Part shown: positions 18,294-27,771 of the stretch, piece by piece | Layout of the letters: each line of letters starts with the position of its first letter | Position numbering within the stretch: position 1 is the stretch's first letter | Source of the DNA: an uncultured Croceitalea sp. | GTDB taxonomy: Bacteria; Bacteroidota; Bacteroidia; Flavobacteriales; Flavobacteriaceae | Length of the DNA stretch: 64,000 nt | Assembly (NCBI GenBank): GCA_947503285.1 | Contig: CANNDD010000001.1 | Location: 248,001 to 312,000 of the forward strand | Direction of reading: 5' to 3' | The notes under the pieces: model-generated | Told to the model about the DNA's origin: nothing | Seen by the model: only the letters and a program-made list of their open reading frames with translations | Database searches by the model: none | Position numbers and translations under genes: made by a program

Positions 18294-19277
18294 ATGCGAA
18301 GACGCAAATTCATCAAGAAATCGGGGCTAACAACGGCCGGCATGCTCACGGCTCCCGTTTTAGCATCGTGTAAAGACGAAAAGAAAGTGGAGGCCATAAC
18401 GGATCAAAAGTCTGTAATACCTATAGTCATCTGTACTTGGGACTTTAAAAATGCCTCTGCCAAGGCATGGGAAATCCTTTACCAAAATGGTAGTTCATTA
18501 GACGCCATCGAACATGGTGTCAGAATCGAAGAAGATGATGTCAATAACCAAACCGTTGGTACCGGGGGTCGACCAGACCGCGATGGCAATGTAACCTTAG
18601 ATGCCTGCATCATGGACGCAGCCGGAAATTGTGGTGCCGTATTAGCTTTGCAAAATATCGCCAACCCCATTTCAGTGGCACGAAAAGTTATGGAAGAAAC
18701 CCCACATGTGATGTTGGCAGGCAAGGGTGCGGAACAATTCGCTTATGAAAAAGGATTCAAGAAAGTAAATTTACTCACCGAGAAATCAAAACAGGAATGG
18801 TTGGAATGGAAGAAAACGGCCAACTATGAAACACCCATAAATATTGAAAACCACGATACCATCGGAATGCTGGCCATCGATAAGAACGGGGATATCTCAG
18901 GCGGTTGCACTACGAGCGGTATGGCCTACAAATTGGCTGGACGGGTTGGGGATTCGCCTATTATAGGGGCCGGCTTGTTCGTTGACAATGCCGTTGGAGG
19001 TGCCACGGCAACGGGAGTGGGCGAGGAAGTTGTGCGTACTGTTGGAAGTTTCTTGATCGTCGAATTGATGCGTCAAGGCAAATCACCACAAGAAGCCTGT
19101 GAAGAAGGGGTAAGGCGTATCATCGAAAAGAACAAAAATCGAAAAGACTTTCAAATCGGTTTTATTGCCATGAACAAAAACGGCGAAACGGGAGGCTATT
19201 GCATCCATTCTGGATTTAGTTACCGTCGCTATTCACCGGAAGGACATGAAAACATTGAATCACAAAGCTACTTTTAA
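18294..19277 (+). CDS. N4-(beta-N-acetylglucosaminyl)-L-asparaginase (aspartylglucosaminidase), Tat-exported
   Basis: A 327-residue Ntn-hydrolase of the isoaspartyl peptidase/L-asparaginase superfamily. The motif NHDTIGMLA, with Thr as the autocatalytic nucleophile, and the downstream GGCTTSGMAYKLAGRVGDSPIIGAG and DNAVGGATATG segments are typical of aspartylglucosaminidase, which splits GlcNAc from Asn of glycopeptides. The N-terminus has twin arginines followed by KFIKKSGLTTAG and a cysteine in LASCKD, suggesting a Tat-exported lipoprotein. Periplasmic N-glycan salvage would fit, but no other glycan-degrading genes adjoin it. Autocleavage would fall just before the Thr, at about residue 192. 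Confidence 0.9.
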   Translation: MRRRKFIKKSGLTTAGMLTAPVLASCKDEKKVEAITDQKSVIPIVICTWDFKNASAKAWEILYQNGSSLDAIEHGVRIEEDDVNNQTVGTGGRPDRDGNVTLDACIMDAAGNCGAVLALQNIANPISVARKVMEETPHVMLAGKGAEQFAYEKGFKKVNLLTEKSKQEWLEWKKTANYETPINIENHDTIGMLAIDKNGDISGGCTTSGMAYKLAGRVGDSPIIGAGLFVDNAVGGATATGVGEEVVRTVGSFLIVELMRQGKSPQEACEEGVRRIIEKNKNRKDFQIGFIAMNKNGETGGYCIHSGFSYRRYSPEGHENIESQSYF

Positions 19278-19497
19278 GTTAAGGTACCCCATCCCCATTT
19301 CGTTTGATAGCGATGAAGGTGTTCCACTGAAAAGTGGCACTATCGAAAGACCATGCCACCCTTACCATACCTTAAATGCCAAAATAAAATAAGTAGTACC
19401 TCAAAACCTGCTTTACAAAATGGGGATCATGATTTTCACATTAGTTGGCTTTCATCCGTTTTTCCTATTTTTAAAATTCGTGCTTTAAACCTTAAAA

Positions 19498-20805
19498 ATG
19501 TCCGATCAAATGGAGACCGAAGTAAATCCTGTTGATAAAAACTGGCTTCAACGCCTGAAGAATGAAAGCTGGGAAGCGGAACTTTTGGTATCGGCAGTTG
19601 CCATTTTTGCCATTTTAAAATCCTTTTCGGGTATTGATTGGCTTTTGACCAAGTTTATAGACTACTTGAACCCCAATCAATATTTGGTCGCCTATGCCAT
19701 TATTGTTTGTGGTTATCTTGCCGTAGGGGTTCTGGCGGCCATGTTTAGCATACACTTTGCCCTACGGGCCTATTGGATCGGCTTGGTGGGTTTGAATTCG
19801 GTATTTCCCGATTACAGTTTAGAAGATAGTGCCTATTCGCCCATTTACACGGAAAAAATCCTTCAAATGCTCCCGAAATTATCGGTAAGCATTACCAAAA
19901 TCGATGAATTGTGCAGTGTAACTTTTTCAGCCGCATTTTCCATCATGCTTATCTATCTCAATTTTACGGTGATTGCAACGCTATATCTTATCATCTACAA
20001 TCTGGCCAAAGATGTGGTACCAGAATGGATTTTATTGATTCCTTTGGGGCTGTTCATTGGCTATATCGTTTATGGAAGTATTTTGACCTCAATAGCAAAT
20101 ACCAAAAAATTCAGATCAAATGAGAAAATACAAGAACTTTACTTTTTATACTCGAAATGGGGTGCAAGAATACTTTATGGCCCTTTCCCAAAAAGTATTT
20201 TACAGATAAGCATGATTTTTGGATCTAACTATAAAAGAAAAAAGGGGCTCGTAAAAATGATTTTGTTCATGCTTTTCATAGGCACTATTTTTGGCGGAGT
20301 ACAGTTGGTTCGCTCGAACTATGCTTACCTCATCAATTATGACGTACCCGTCGACAGCTCAAAACAACATGCTTCGTATTATGCGGATAACAATATGGAA
20401 ACCGATTTTCTATTGGCACCTGAAATCAATGCGGGTACCATCAAAAACAGGGTATTGCAATTGTTCATTCCCATTTTCAAACACGAGAAAACCATTTTTG
20501 AGGCAAAGTGTGCTATTCCCGATTTCCCCACTTTTCAACTTCCTGACGACACCGAGCGTCAAAGAAGAAGGGATACCTACTTAGCCTGTTATGCCAAAAA
20601 CCAATCGGTGACCATTAACGGCCGTACTGTCGAGGTATCTTTTCTAAAAAGCGACCACCCCCATACGGGACAATTTGGAATCGTGACTTACATCAACTTA
20701 GATAGCTTGTCAAACGGGGCGCACACCCTAGGGGTCGAAAAAATATTTGAGGGTCAAAATCGTCGTAAATGGACTATTCCTTTTTACATTTCGGCCAAGA
20801 ATTGA
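19498..20805 (+). CDS. Unrecognised polytopic membrane protein
   Basis: A 435-residue protein with about five hydrophobic segments (near residues 25-40, 58-95, 140-165, 180-200 and 258-277), followed by a soluble C-terminal region of about 160 residues rich in polar residues and ending in a probable beta structure. No catalytic motif or known family is evident to me. The C-terminal region begins after the last membrane segment (residues about 258-277), so it probably forms one periplasmic or cytoplasmic domain. It lies 220 bases after the aspartylglucosaminidase and 168 before polA, with no clear operon partner. The start is the ATG at 19498. Confidence 0.75.
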   Translation: MSDQMETEVNPVDKNWLQRLKNESWEAELLVSAVAIFAILKSFSGIDWLLTKFIDYLNPNQYLVAYAIIVCGYLAVGVLAAMFSIHFALRAYWIGLVGLNSVFPDYSLEDSAYSPIYTEKILQMLPKLSVSITKIDELCSVTFSAAFSIMLIYLNFTVIATLYLIIYNLAKDVVPEWILLIPLGLFIGYIVYGSILTSIANTKKFRSNEKIQELYFLYSKWGARILYGPFPKSILQISMIFGSNYKRKKGLVKMILFMLFIGTIFGGVQLVRSNYAYLINYDVPVDSSKQHASYYADNNMETDFLLAPEINAGTIKNRVLQLFIPIFKHEKTIFEAKCAIPDFPTFQLPDDTERQRRRDTYLACYAKNQSVTINGRTVEVSFLKSDHPHTGQFGIVTYINLDSLSNGAHTLGVEKIFEGQNRRKWTIPFYISAKN

Positions 20806-20973
20806 CAGAAATCGTGGGGCTAACATCTTGAAAAATAATGATGTCGTATTTTATAGCATGTTTTGGTCCTAGAAAAGTCAAGCCTAAACCTCGTTATATA
20901 ACACTGCCCATTTGCATAAACTTTGTACATTTAAAAAATCGTACTCCTAATTTCGTATTTCAAACTTTAATTC

Positions 20974-23817
20974 ATGTCCGATCAAAAAAGACTCTTTCTG
21001 CTTGACGCCTATGCCCTTATTTTCAGGGGATATTATGCGCTTATAAAAAACCCAAGGATCAATTCAAAAGGGATGGATACCTCTGCGATTATGGGGTTCA
21101 TGAACTCCCTTTTTGATGTTATCAAACGTGAACGGCCCGATCACCTGGCCGTCGCATTCGATAAAGGTGGAAGTGTAGAGCGTACTGAACTATTTGAGGC
21201 CTATAAAGCAAATCGTGACGAAACGCCCGATGCCATTCGAATTGCCATACCCTATATCCAGAATATCTTGAAGGCAATGAAAATTCCCGTAGTGGAATTA
21301 GAAGGCTATGAAGCGGACGACCTTATCGGCACTTTGGCGAAACAAGCCGAAAAAGAAGATTATAAGGTTTTCATGGTTACCCCTGATAAGGACTTTGGGC
21401 AATTAGTCTCAGAAAATATATTCATGTACCGACCAGCTCGTATGGGCAATGGTATTGAAATATGGGGTATCCCTGAAATACAAAAGCGCTTTGGCGTTGA
21501 ACGCCCAGAACAGGTCATTGACTATTTGGGCATGATGGGTGACGCCAGTGATAATATACCCGGTCTACCTGGCGTAGGTGATAAAACGGCTAAAAAGTTT
21601 CTAGAGCAGTTTGGTGATATGGAAGGGCTACTTGCCAATACCGATCAATTAAAGGGCAAAATGAGGGAAAAAGTCGAGGCCAATGCCGAACTTGGTCGTT
21701 TATCACGCAAGCTTGCCGAGATCAAAACGGATTGCGAGGTTACCTTCAAAGCAGATGACTATGAAATGTGCGAACCTGATGCCGAGAAGGTACAAGAGAT
21801 TTTTGAAGAACTTGAATTCAGAAGGCTAAAAGAGCAGTTTATCAAAATATTTTCCGGTGAAACGGAACCTGTTACCCAAGTTACGAATACGGTTACGGCA
21901 AAGCAAGAAACTCAAAAGGCCAAAGTGGCGGGTGGCGGACAATTTACATTATTTGGTGGTGACCCAGCCGAAACGGCAGCAACCATTAAAGATGTCAACA
22001 GTCGAAAAACCATCTCAGAAGTACCGCACTTTTACCAATTGGTCACTGAAGGTGCGGCCATGAATTTGTTTTTGAACAAGTTGATGCAACAGGCGTCGGT
22101 TTGTTTTGACACCGAGACTACCTCGATAAACCCACTTGATGCCAAATTGGTGGGTATTGCCTTTAGTTGGAGTGCCAACAAGGGGTTCTACGTTCCCTTT
22201 CCTGAAGATGAAGAACGCGTTAATACCCTATTACAGCAGTTGCGTCCCTTTTTTGAATCGGAAAACATCGAAAAAATAGGGCAAAACCTAAAGTATGATA
22301 TCAAAGTAATGCAGAATTATGGTATAGCGGTGAAGGGAAAACTCTTTGATACGATGTTGGCACATTACCTTATCAACCCTGATATGCGGCATAACATGGA
22401 CGTACTTTCAGAAACCTATCTGAACTACACCCCCGTTTCCATTACTGAACTCATCGGCAAAAAAGGGAAGAACCAATTGAGTATGCGCGATGTCCCCATT
22501 GAAAAACAAACGGAATATGCCGTAGAGGATGCCGATATCACACTGCAATTGGCAGCCCATTTTCGTCCTGAGCTGGCTGAAGCGAAAACGGAAGAATTAT
22601 TTGAATCCATCGAAATACCACTATTGCGGGTCTTGGCCGATATGGAGCGCGAAGGTATCAATTTGGATAAAGCATTCTTGGGTTCACTTTCCGAGGATCT
22701 CGATAATGATATCAAAAACTTGGAACAACGTATTTATGAGGCTGCGGGAGTTGAATTCAACATTGGATCCCCGAAACAATTGGGAGAGATTTTGTTTGAT
22801 AAAATGAAACTCGTCGACAAACCGAAAAAAACAAAGACCGGTCAATATTCTACGGCAGAGGATGTGCTCTCGTATTTGGCCAAAGATCACGAGATCATTC
22901 AAAATGTATTGGATTATCGAGGGCTTTCCAAACTCAAGAGCACATATGTAGATGCCCTACCAGAACAGGTACATACAAACACGGGGCGGGTACACACCGA
23001 TTATATGCAAACAGTAGCGGCAACAGGTCGTCTGAGCAGCAATAACCCCAATTTGCAGAATATCCCGATCCGTACCGAACGGGGACGCCAAGTTCGAAAG
23101 GCCTTTGTGCCACGCGACGAAAACCACGTATTGTTGGCAGCTGATTACTCACAAATAGAACTGCGTATCATTGCAGCTTTGAGCGAAGAGGATACCATGA
23201 TCGAAGCCTTTAAAAATGGAATGGACATTCATGCCTCGACGGCTTCAAAAGTATTTAACGTGCCAATCGAAGCCGTTACCCGTGAACAACGCAGCAATGC
23301 GAAAACCGTTAATTTCGGTATCATTTACGGGGTATCGGCATTTGGGCTAAGCAACCAAACCGACCTAACACGAGCTGAATCAAAAGAACTTATCGACACT
23401 TACTACAAAACATATCCGAAGCTTAGAAACTATATGGGCGAACAGGTTGACTTTGCCCGTGATAATGGCTATGTACAAACCGTGCTGGGCCGTCGTAGGT
23501 ATTTAAAGGACATCAATGCCGGTAATCAAGTTGTTCGTGGCGCGGCCGAACGAAATGCCGTAAATGCACCGATACAGGGTAGCGCGGCAGATATTATCAA
23601 ACTTGCCATGATCAATATCCACAAAAAACTTTCAGAAGGCAATTACAAAACCAAGATGTTGCTTCAGGTACATGATGAACTGGTCTTTGATTGCTATAAA
23701 CCAGAGTTGGAGGAAATGAAAAACCTTATTAAAACCGAAATGGAAAATGCGTATACGATGGGCGTTCCGTTAGATGTTGAGGTCGGTATTGGTGAGAATT
23801 GGTTGGAGGCGCATTAA
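20974..23817 (+). CDS. polA: DNA polymerase I
   Basis: A 947-residue family A polymerase with all three domains. The 5'-3' exonuclease domain covers residues 1 to about 300 (LLDAYALIFRGYYAL, GYEADDLIGT, TPDKDFGQLV, GDASDNIPG). The 3'-5' exonuclease looks active: FDTET (Exo I, DxE), GQNLKYD (Exo II) and YAVED (Exo III, YxxxD). Polymerase motifs are DYSQIELRI (A), RSNAKTVNFGIIYG (B) and QVHDELVFD (C). It acts in gap filling, Okazaki-fragment maturation and repair. Its stop codon is three bases from the stop of the converging KAP gene, leaving no room for a terminator between them. Confidence 0.98.
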   Translation: MSDQKRLFLLDAYALIFRGYYALIKNPRINSKGMDTSAIMGFMNSLFDVIKRERPDHLAVAFDKGGSVERTELFEAYKANRDETPDAIRIAIPYIQNILKAMKIPVVELEGYEADDLIGTLAKQAEKEDYKVFMVTPDKDFGQLVSENIFMYRPARMGNGIEIWGIPEIQKRFGVERPEQVIDYLGMMGDASDNIPGLPGVGDKTAKKFLEQFGDMEGLLANTDQLKGKMREKVEANAELGRLSRKLAEIKTDCEVTFKADDYEMCEPDAEKVQEIFEELEFRRLKEQFIKIFSGETEPVTQVTNTVTAKQETQKAKVAGGGQFTLFGGDPAETAATIKDVNSRKTISEVPHFYQLVTEGAAMNLFLNKLMQQASVCFDTETTSINPLDAKLVGIAFSWSANKGFYVPFPEDEERVNTLLQQLRPFFESENIEKIGQNLKYDIKVMQNYGIAVKGKLFDTMLAHYLINPDMRHNMDVLSETYLNYTPVSITELIGKKGKNQLSMRDVPIEKQTEYAVEDADITLQLAAHFRPELAEAKTEELFESIEIPLLRVLADMEREGINLDKAFLGSLSEDLDNDIKNLEQRIYEAAGVEFNIGSPKQLGEILFDKMKLVDKPKKTKTGQYSTAEDVLSYLAKDHEIIQNVLDYRGLSKLKSTYVDALPEQVHTNTGRVHTDYMQTVAATGRLSSNNPNLQNIPIRTERGRQVRKAFVPRDENHVLLAADYSQIELRIIAALSEEDTMIEAFKNGMDIHASTASKVFNVPIEAVTREQRSNAKTVNFGIIYGVSAFGLSNQTDLTRAESKELIDTYYKTYPKLRNYMGEQVDFARDNGYVQTVLGRRRYLKDINAGNQVVRGAAERNAVNAPIQGSAADIIKLAMINIHKKLSEGNYKTKMLLQVHDELVFDCYKPELEEMKNLIKTEMENAYTMGVPLDVEVGIGENWLEAH

Positions 23818-23820
23818 GAG

Positions 23821-25278
23821 TTAAAGAAGTCTAGAAATTGAATCTTTGATGCCATGGAGAGAATATTCTGATAATTTTTTTGAATTTGTTAAAATATTAA
23901 GGTTTTTAATCAAATATTTAAAAAACAAATAATCAATTGAATTGTCAGCAGGAATCATCTCGTCAAGTCTGTTTTTTTGACTTATTGAATAATAGGTAAG
24001 CTGCTTTACATTAATTGGACTAAAACATATTACTATAAACTTATTGACGTCAGAACCAAAATTTATCTTATTCAAAGATTTATCTCCTTTATTTCCATCA
24101 AAAAAGTTAGTTACTTGATTGATATGACTTAATCTATTTCCCTCATTAATTTTCGGTGTTGCTTTTATCGCTTTCAAATAATTATCTTCTTTGAGTTTAT
24201 AATCAAAAAGATCTCTATAAATTTTTGGGTAAAATTCTTTAATAATTAAAAAATATAAACAAAGAATTGTTTCAAAAAAACATCCTTCACTTTTTGAGTT
24301 GAGATAGATGTTAGGTATTGAATATCCTTGTTCATATAGATTTTGATAGAAAATAGTCAACATTACGTATTTATTGAGTACTTTTTTCATCCTTCTGGGA
24401 TTAAAGAAATTAATTTCTTTAAAAAAGTTTTCTATTTGTTCATTCCAGATACCATTTACATTTTCTTCATTAATAGGTGTCTCTGTAAAATAAAATGATA
24501 TCAATCTATCAAAATGAAAAACTGATGGCATTGAAAACGAAATATCAAAAATCTTTTCTAAGTATTCGCTGGACTTTACAACTTCGCCATATTTGGTTTT
24601 CACTGCTTCATTCACTGCTTTTTTATCGATGCCACAAAAGAAAATCGTTCTCTGACCATAAGTGAAAAATAATTTTAGAGCGGACAGAAGGTTTAGCACA
24701 TTTTCTGGCTCACATCTATCTAAATCATCAATAAATATGATATTATATTTTTTTTCACTTCGACCTCTAACTTCATCCTCCCATCTTAGAAATTCAGTCT
24801 TAAATTCATTTTTTAACTGAGTAAATGATTTTTCCTTCTCAGAATCCAATTCTTCAGTTAAAGCTTTTCCATCAACAGATAATCCTGGTAACGAAATACG
24901 AATAGATTTTGTAAAACCTTTCAGCAATTTTTCTGCCACTTCTATTAATTCATCAGCAATATCTTCCCCTGCAGTAGCAGATTCTAATAGTAAAAGCTCT
25001 AATAAGGATAACGCCAAGTTATTATCGGTCTCAAATTCCCAAGTATCAAAAAAGAACGTATTAAAATTTGTCTTAAGCTCTTTTAGCAAATACTTCATCA
25101 AAGTACTTTTCCCACTACCCCATTCGCCGTAAAGAGCAAACATTTTGATTTCGGAGAACTGTTCCTTATTACTCTCTATAAACAGTTTAATCAAACTCCC
25201 TTTATCTATTAAACCTAAATAATCATTATCACTTGTCAAATCCCCAATCGGTAGATTATTTAAAAGCATTCCATCCAT
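23821..25278 (-). CDS. KAP family P-loop NTPase
   Basis: A 485-residue STAND-like NTPase of the KAP group. Walker A is GEWGSGKST at residues 51-59 and Walker B with the KAP signature is IIFIDDLDRCEP at 180-191. A further family feature is FFCGIDKKAV (about 213-222) and the FNPRRMKK region. I see no membrane segments, unlike many KAP proteins. The DNA is visibly more AT-rich than the flanking genes, with A/T-ending codons and runs of AAA/TTT, and it lies in a compact slot between polA and a sulfatase: signs of horizontal acquisition. F-plasmid PifA, a phage-exclusion protein, belongs to this family, so a defence role is possible but unproven. The start is the ATG at 25278, with ATG codons three residues apart. 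Confidence 0.88.
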   Translation of the reverse strand: MDGMLLNNLPIGDLTSDNDYLGLIDKGSLIKLFIESNKEQFSEIKMFALYGEWGSGKSTLMKYLLKELKTNFNTFFFDTWEFETDNNLALSLLELLLLESATAGEDIADELIEVAEKLLKGFTKSIRISLPGLSVDGKALTEELDSEKEKSFTQLKNEFKTEFLRWEDEVRGRSEKKYNIIFIDDLDRCEPENVLNLLSALKLFFTYGQRTIFFCGIDKKAVNEAVKTKYGEVVKSSEYLEKIFDISFSMPSVFHFDRLISFYFTETPINEENVNGIWNEQIENFFKEINFFNPRRMKKVLNKYVMLTIFYQNLYEQGYSIPNIYLNSKSEGCFFETILCLYFLIIKEFYPKIYRDLFDYKLKEDNYLKAIKATPKINEGNRLSHINQVTNFFDGNKGDKSLNKINFGSDVNKFIVICFSPINVKQLTYYSISQKNRLDEMIPADNSIDYLFFKYLIKNLNILTNSKKLSEYSLHGIKDSISRLL

Positions 25279-25422
25279 ATAAAAATGTTTAACTAAAGTT
25301 AAGTATTGTTTAATTCAAAACATATTTAAAATTATCTTTAATGAAATGCCGATTTCCATTAAAATGGTTATCAAAGTGAAATAATATATACTGGTTTTCG
25401 AATACTCTCAAACCCAAGTGAA

Positions 25423-27111
25423 ATGAAAAAATTTTTGCTCTTCTTTCCAGTTATCGCCTTCTTATTTAGTTGTGACCAAACTCAAAAACAGGCAAATACT
25501 TCAAAATTGGAACCTACTTTAAATCCGAAGTTGAATTTTCGACCCAACATCCTATGGATCGTAGCTGAAGATCAAAGTCCGAACATACCTGCTTTTGGCG
25601 ATAGCACCGTTGTAACGCCTACCTTGAATCGATTGGCCGCGGAAGGGGTATGCTATGATTACTTCTATAGTGCCCATCCGGTTTGCGCTCCGGCGAGGGC
25701 GTCCATTATTACAGGAAGGTATGCCAATAGCATAGGGGCGAGTCATATGCGTACGGGGCCTTGGTTTGCCGCAAACATCACTCAAGAAATCATTCAAAAC
25801 TACAAAGCCTTACCTGAAGGAAATATTCCCTACGAAGCAGTACCCCCGAAAGAGGTCAAAATGTTCACCGAATATTTACGGGCTGCCGGATATTACTGTA
25901 GCAACAATGCCAAAGAAGATTACCAATTCAGAAAGACCATGACCGCTTGGGACGAGAGTAGTAATATGGCCCATTGGCGAAACAGGCCCAAGGGAAAACC
26001 CTTTTTCTCGGTATTTAACATCGGTGTGACACATGAATCAAGGATTTGGGCAAAAGCCAAGGATTCACTCTGGGTACCCAAAAATCTTGAAGTACCGGTA
26101 CCACCGTATTTACCCAATACCGAAACAGGTCGAAAAGATGTGCGTAGAATGTATTCCAACATTTTGGAAATGGATGCCCAAACGGCCAAAATCTTACAAG
26201 AATTAAAAGCGGATGGCCTATTGGACAGTACCATTGTCGTATGGTATACCGACCATGGTGGGCCCTTGCCCAGACAAAAACGACTATTGTACGATAGTGG
26301 CACCAAAGTGCCGATGATCATTCGATTTCCGAATGGGGAATTCGCCGGTATGAGAGACGACCGTATGGTCAGCTTTATCGATCTGGCACCGACGATGCTT
26401 TCCCTAGTTGGTATCAAACCGCCCGACCACATGCAGGGTACCGCATTTTTAGGCGAGTATTTGCGTACCGAGGAACCAGAATTCATTTTTGGCGCCGCGG
26501 ACCGTTTTGATGAATTTACCGATAACATTCGTTCGGTACGTGACAAACAGTTTCGATATATCAAAAACTACAATCCTGAAAAGCCATTGTATGCCGATGT
26601 GGCCTATCGAAAGAACATGCCCATCATGAGAGAGCTACTGCGCTTAAAGGAAGAAAACCAATTGACCGTTGCACAAGCGCTCTGGTTTGAACGACCAAGA
26701 CCTGAAGAAGAACTTTATGATGTAATCAATGATCCATATGAAGTACGCAATTTGGCCCAACTTCCAGAATATCAAGAAAAACTGCTCTCTTTAAGAAAGG
26801 CTTGTTCCAATTGGGTAGGCCGTATCAATGACACTGGCCTTCGACCAGAGCAAGAACTTATCGACATGTTTTGGCCTAATGGCGAACAGCCCAATACCTC
26901 AAACCCTGAACTTGAGCATTCCAACGGTACAATCACCATTAGTTGTGCCACCGAAGGAGCCTCTATTGGATATCAAATTGTCGGGGCGGACCAAGAAGGC
27001 TGGACCGTCTACACCAAACCCTTTTCAGTTACGGGCGGCACCACGATCAAAGCCGTCGCGCATCGGTTAGGGTATAAACGAAGTGCAATGGAAACCTTTG
27101 AGGTCAAATAG
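25423..27111 (+). CDS. Lipoprotein sulfatase with C-terminal chitobiase-like domain
   Basis: A 562-residue type I sulfatase. Lipobox LFSC at residues 14-17 marks a lipoprotein. The N-terminal metal site is in VAEDQSP, and the maturation motif C88-A-P-A-R92 within HPVCAPARASIITGRY lets an anaerobic or FGE-type enzyme convert the Cys to formylglycine. WYTDHGG supplies further metal ligands. The last ~65 residues (NGTITIS...TVYTKPFSV..TTIKAVAHRLG) match the chitobiase/beta-hexosaminidase C-terminal domain often attached to carbohydrate-active enzymes. It likely desulfates an algal or host polysaccharide; the exact substrate cannot be read. It stands alone, without the SusC/SusD pair of a polysaccharide utilisation locus. 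Confidence 0.93.
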   Translation: MKKFLLFFPVIAFLFSCDQTQKQANTSKLEPTLNPKLNFRPNILWIVAEDQSPNIPAFGDSTVVTPTLNRLAAEGVCYDYFYSAHPVCAPARASIITGRYANSIGASHMRTGPWFAANITQEIIQNYKALPEGNIPYEAVPPKEVKMFTEYLRAAGYYCSNNAKEDYQFRKTMTAWDESSNMAHWRNRPKGKPFFSVFNIGVTHESRIWAKAKDSLWVPKNLEVPVPPYLPNTETGRKDVRRMYSNILEMDAQTAKILQELKADGLLDSTIVVWYTDHGGPLPRQKRLLYDSGTKVPMIIRFPNGEFAGMRDDRMVSFIDLAPTMLSLVGIKPPDHMQGTAFLGEYLRTEEPEFIFGAADRFDEFTDNIRSVRDKQFRYIKNYNPEKPLYADVAYRKNMPIMRELLRLKEENQLTVAQALWFERPRPEEELYDVINDPYEVRNLAQLPEYQEKLLSLRKACSNWVGRINDTGLRPEQELIDMFWPNGEQPNTSNPELEHSNGTITISCATEGASIGYQIVGADQEGWTVYTKPFSVTGGTTIKAVAHRLGYKRSAMETFEVK

Positions 27112-27219
27112 ACACTATAGCCTATTTAAGCTATTCATGTTCTTACAAAAAATCGACCTTCAGAAGGTTTTCAGAGAGAAAGGGGAAGCTTCATCCAATA
27201 GGGTTCGTGCACTTTGGTC

Positions 27220-27390
27220 TTACCAAAAACCAAAAGTGAACCTTGATTTTGTTTTTGTCTGTTTTCCCAACCTTTTTCTTTTTAGAACAACTTCTTTGTT
27301 TTGTAAACGTGCGGCTTCCTCAAAATGTGCGAATAGTTCCATTGAAAAAGGTTGAGCCTGCCATGCGCTAGGGTAATGTTTTAATTTCAT
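27220..27390 (-). CDS. Possible small basic protein of 56 residues
   Basis: A short frame with ATG at 27390 and TAA at 27220-27222. It begins MKLKHYPSAWQAQPFSMELF, continues with an acidic helix (EEAARLQNKE) and ends in a basic, aromatic tail (Lys/Arg-rich, then FTFGFW). The composition is protein-like (balanced, amphipathic) rather than the repetitive look of translated noncoding DNA. It reads on the minus strand upstream of nothing obvious and is separated from marR by about 380 bases. No family is recognised, and I give it only moderate confidence. Confidence 0.45.
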   Translation of the reverse strand: MKLKHYPSAWQAQPFSMELFAHFEEAARLQNKEVVLKRKRLGKQTKTKSRFTFGFW

Positions 27391-27771
27391 AACGTTGTAT
27401 TTTCTATTTCAGAGCGCGCAAAATTGCATCAAAAGCAATGTGTTGAAAACATCAAAGTTTTCCGATTTCTGTGCTATTTTAACATGAGTTCGACGTAAGA
27501 AACCTATCACTGTTTTCTCGCGATTTGTAAGCTATGTCAAGTTGAGCCTACCTTGTCGGCAGACAGGCGCAGTGTAAACCTCTCTTTAAATGTACATTCT
27601 TTCAAGCTCTGGACTGCGCTCGGGGTTACAACTGTCAATTTTTGTTGACAGTTGTTTTCTTTTGGATCTACTGTTACTTCGAACTCACGTTATTTTATCT
27701 CAAATGGAAGAATGGAACACCTCTGAAAAGTAAAGGAAACAAAGCTATTTTTTATGGGAAGGAATAAGAGG
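27391..27771. repeat. Noncoding gap with degenerate interspersed-repeat fragments
   Basis: No gene is seen here. Two opposed fragments resemble the short GAGCGCAGTCGAG elements scattered through many flavobacterial genomes: GTTGAGC...GCAGT around 27541-27575 and, reversed, GGACTGCGCTCG at 27611-27622. The first fragment is split by a 21-base piece containing CCTTGTCGGCAGACAGG, itself near-palindromic. A short palindrome AATGTACATT lies between them. Identification as a repeat is from memory of the family, not from a second full copy in this window. Confidence 0.4.
27628..27655. terminator. Perfect 11-bp hairpin, possible terminator
   Basis: ACAACTGTCAA and TTGACAGTTGT are perfect reverse complements around a TTTTTG loop, followed by TTTCTTTT. 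The stem is AT-rich, so termination on the plus strand is possible but weak; it may instead be part of the neighbouring repeat. Confidence 0.4.

Noticed and set aside
25920-26564. Long open frame of 214 codons on the minus strand inside the sulfatase gene
   Set aside because: It is antisense to a gene with full sulfatase motifs; its composition is rich in Ser and Arg as expected from a reversed codon pattern, and no motif is visible.
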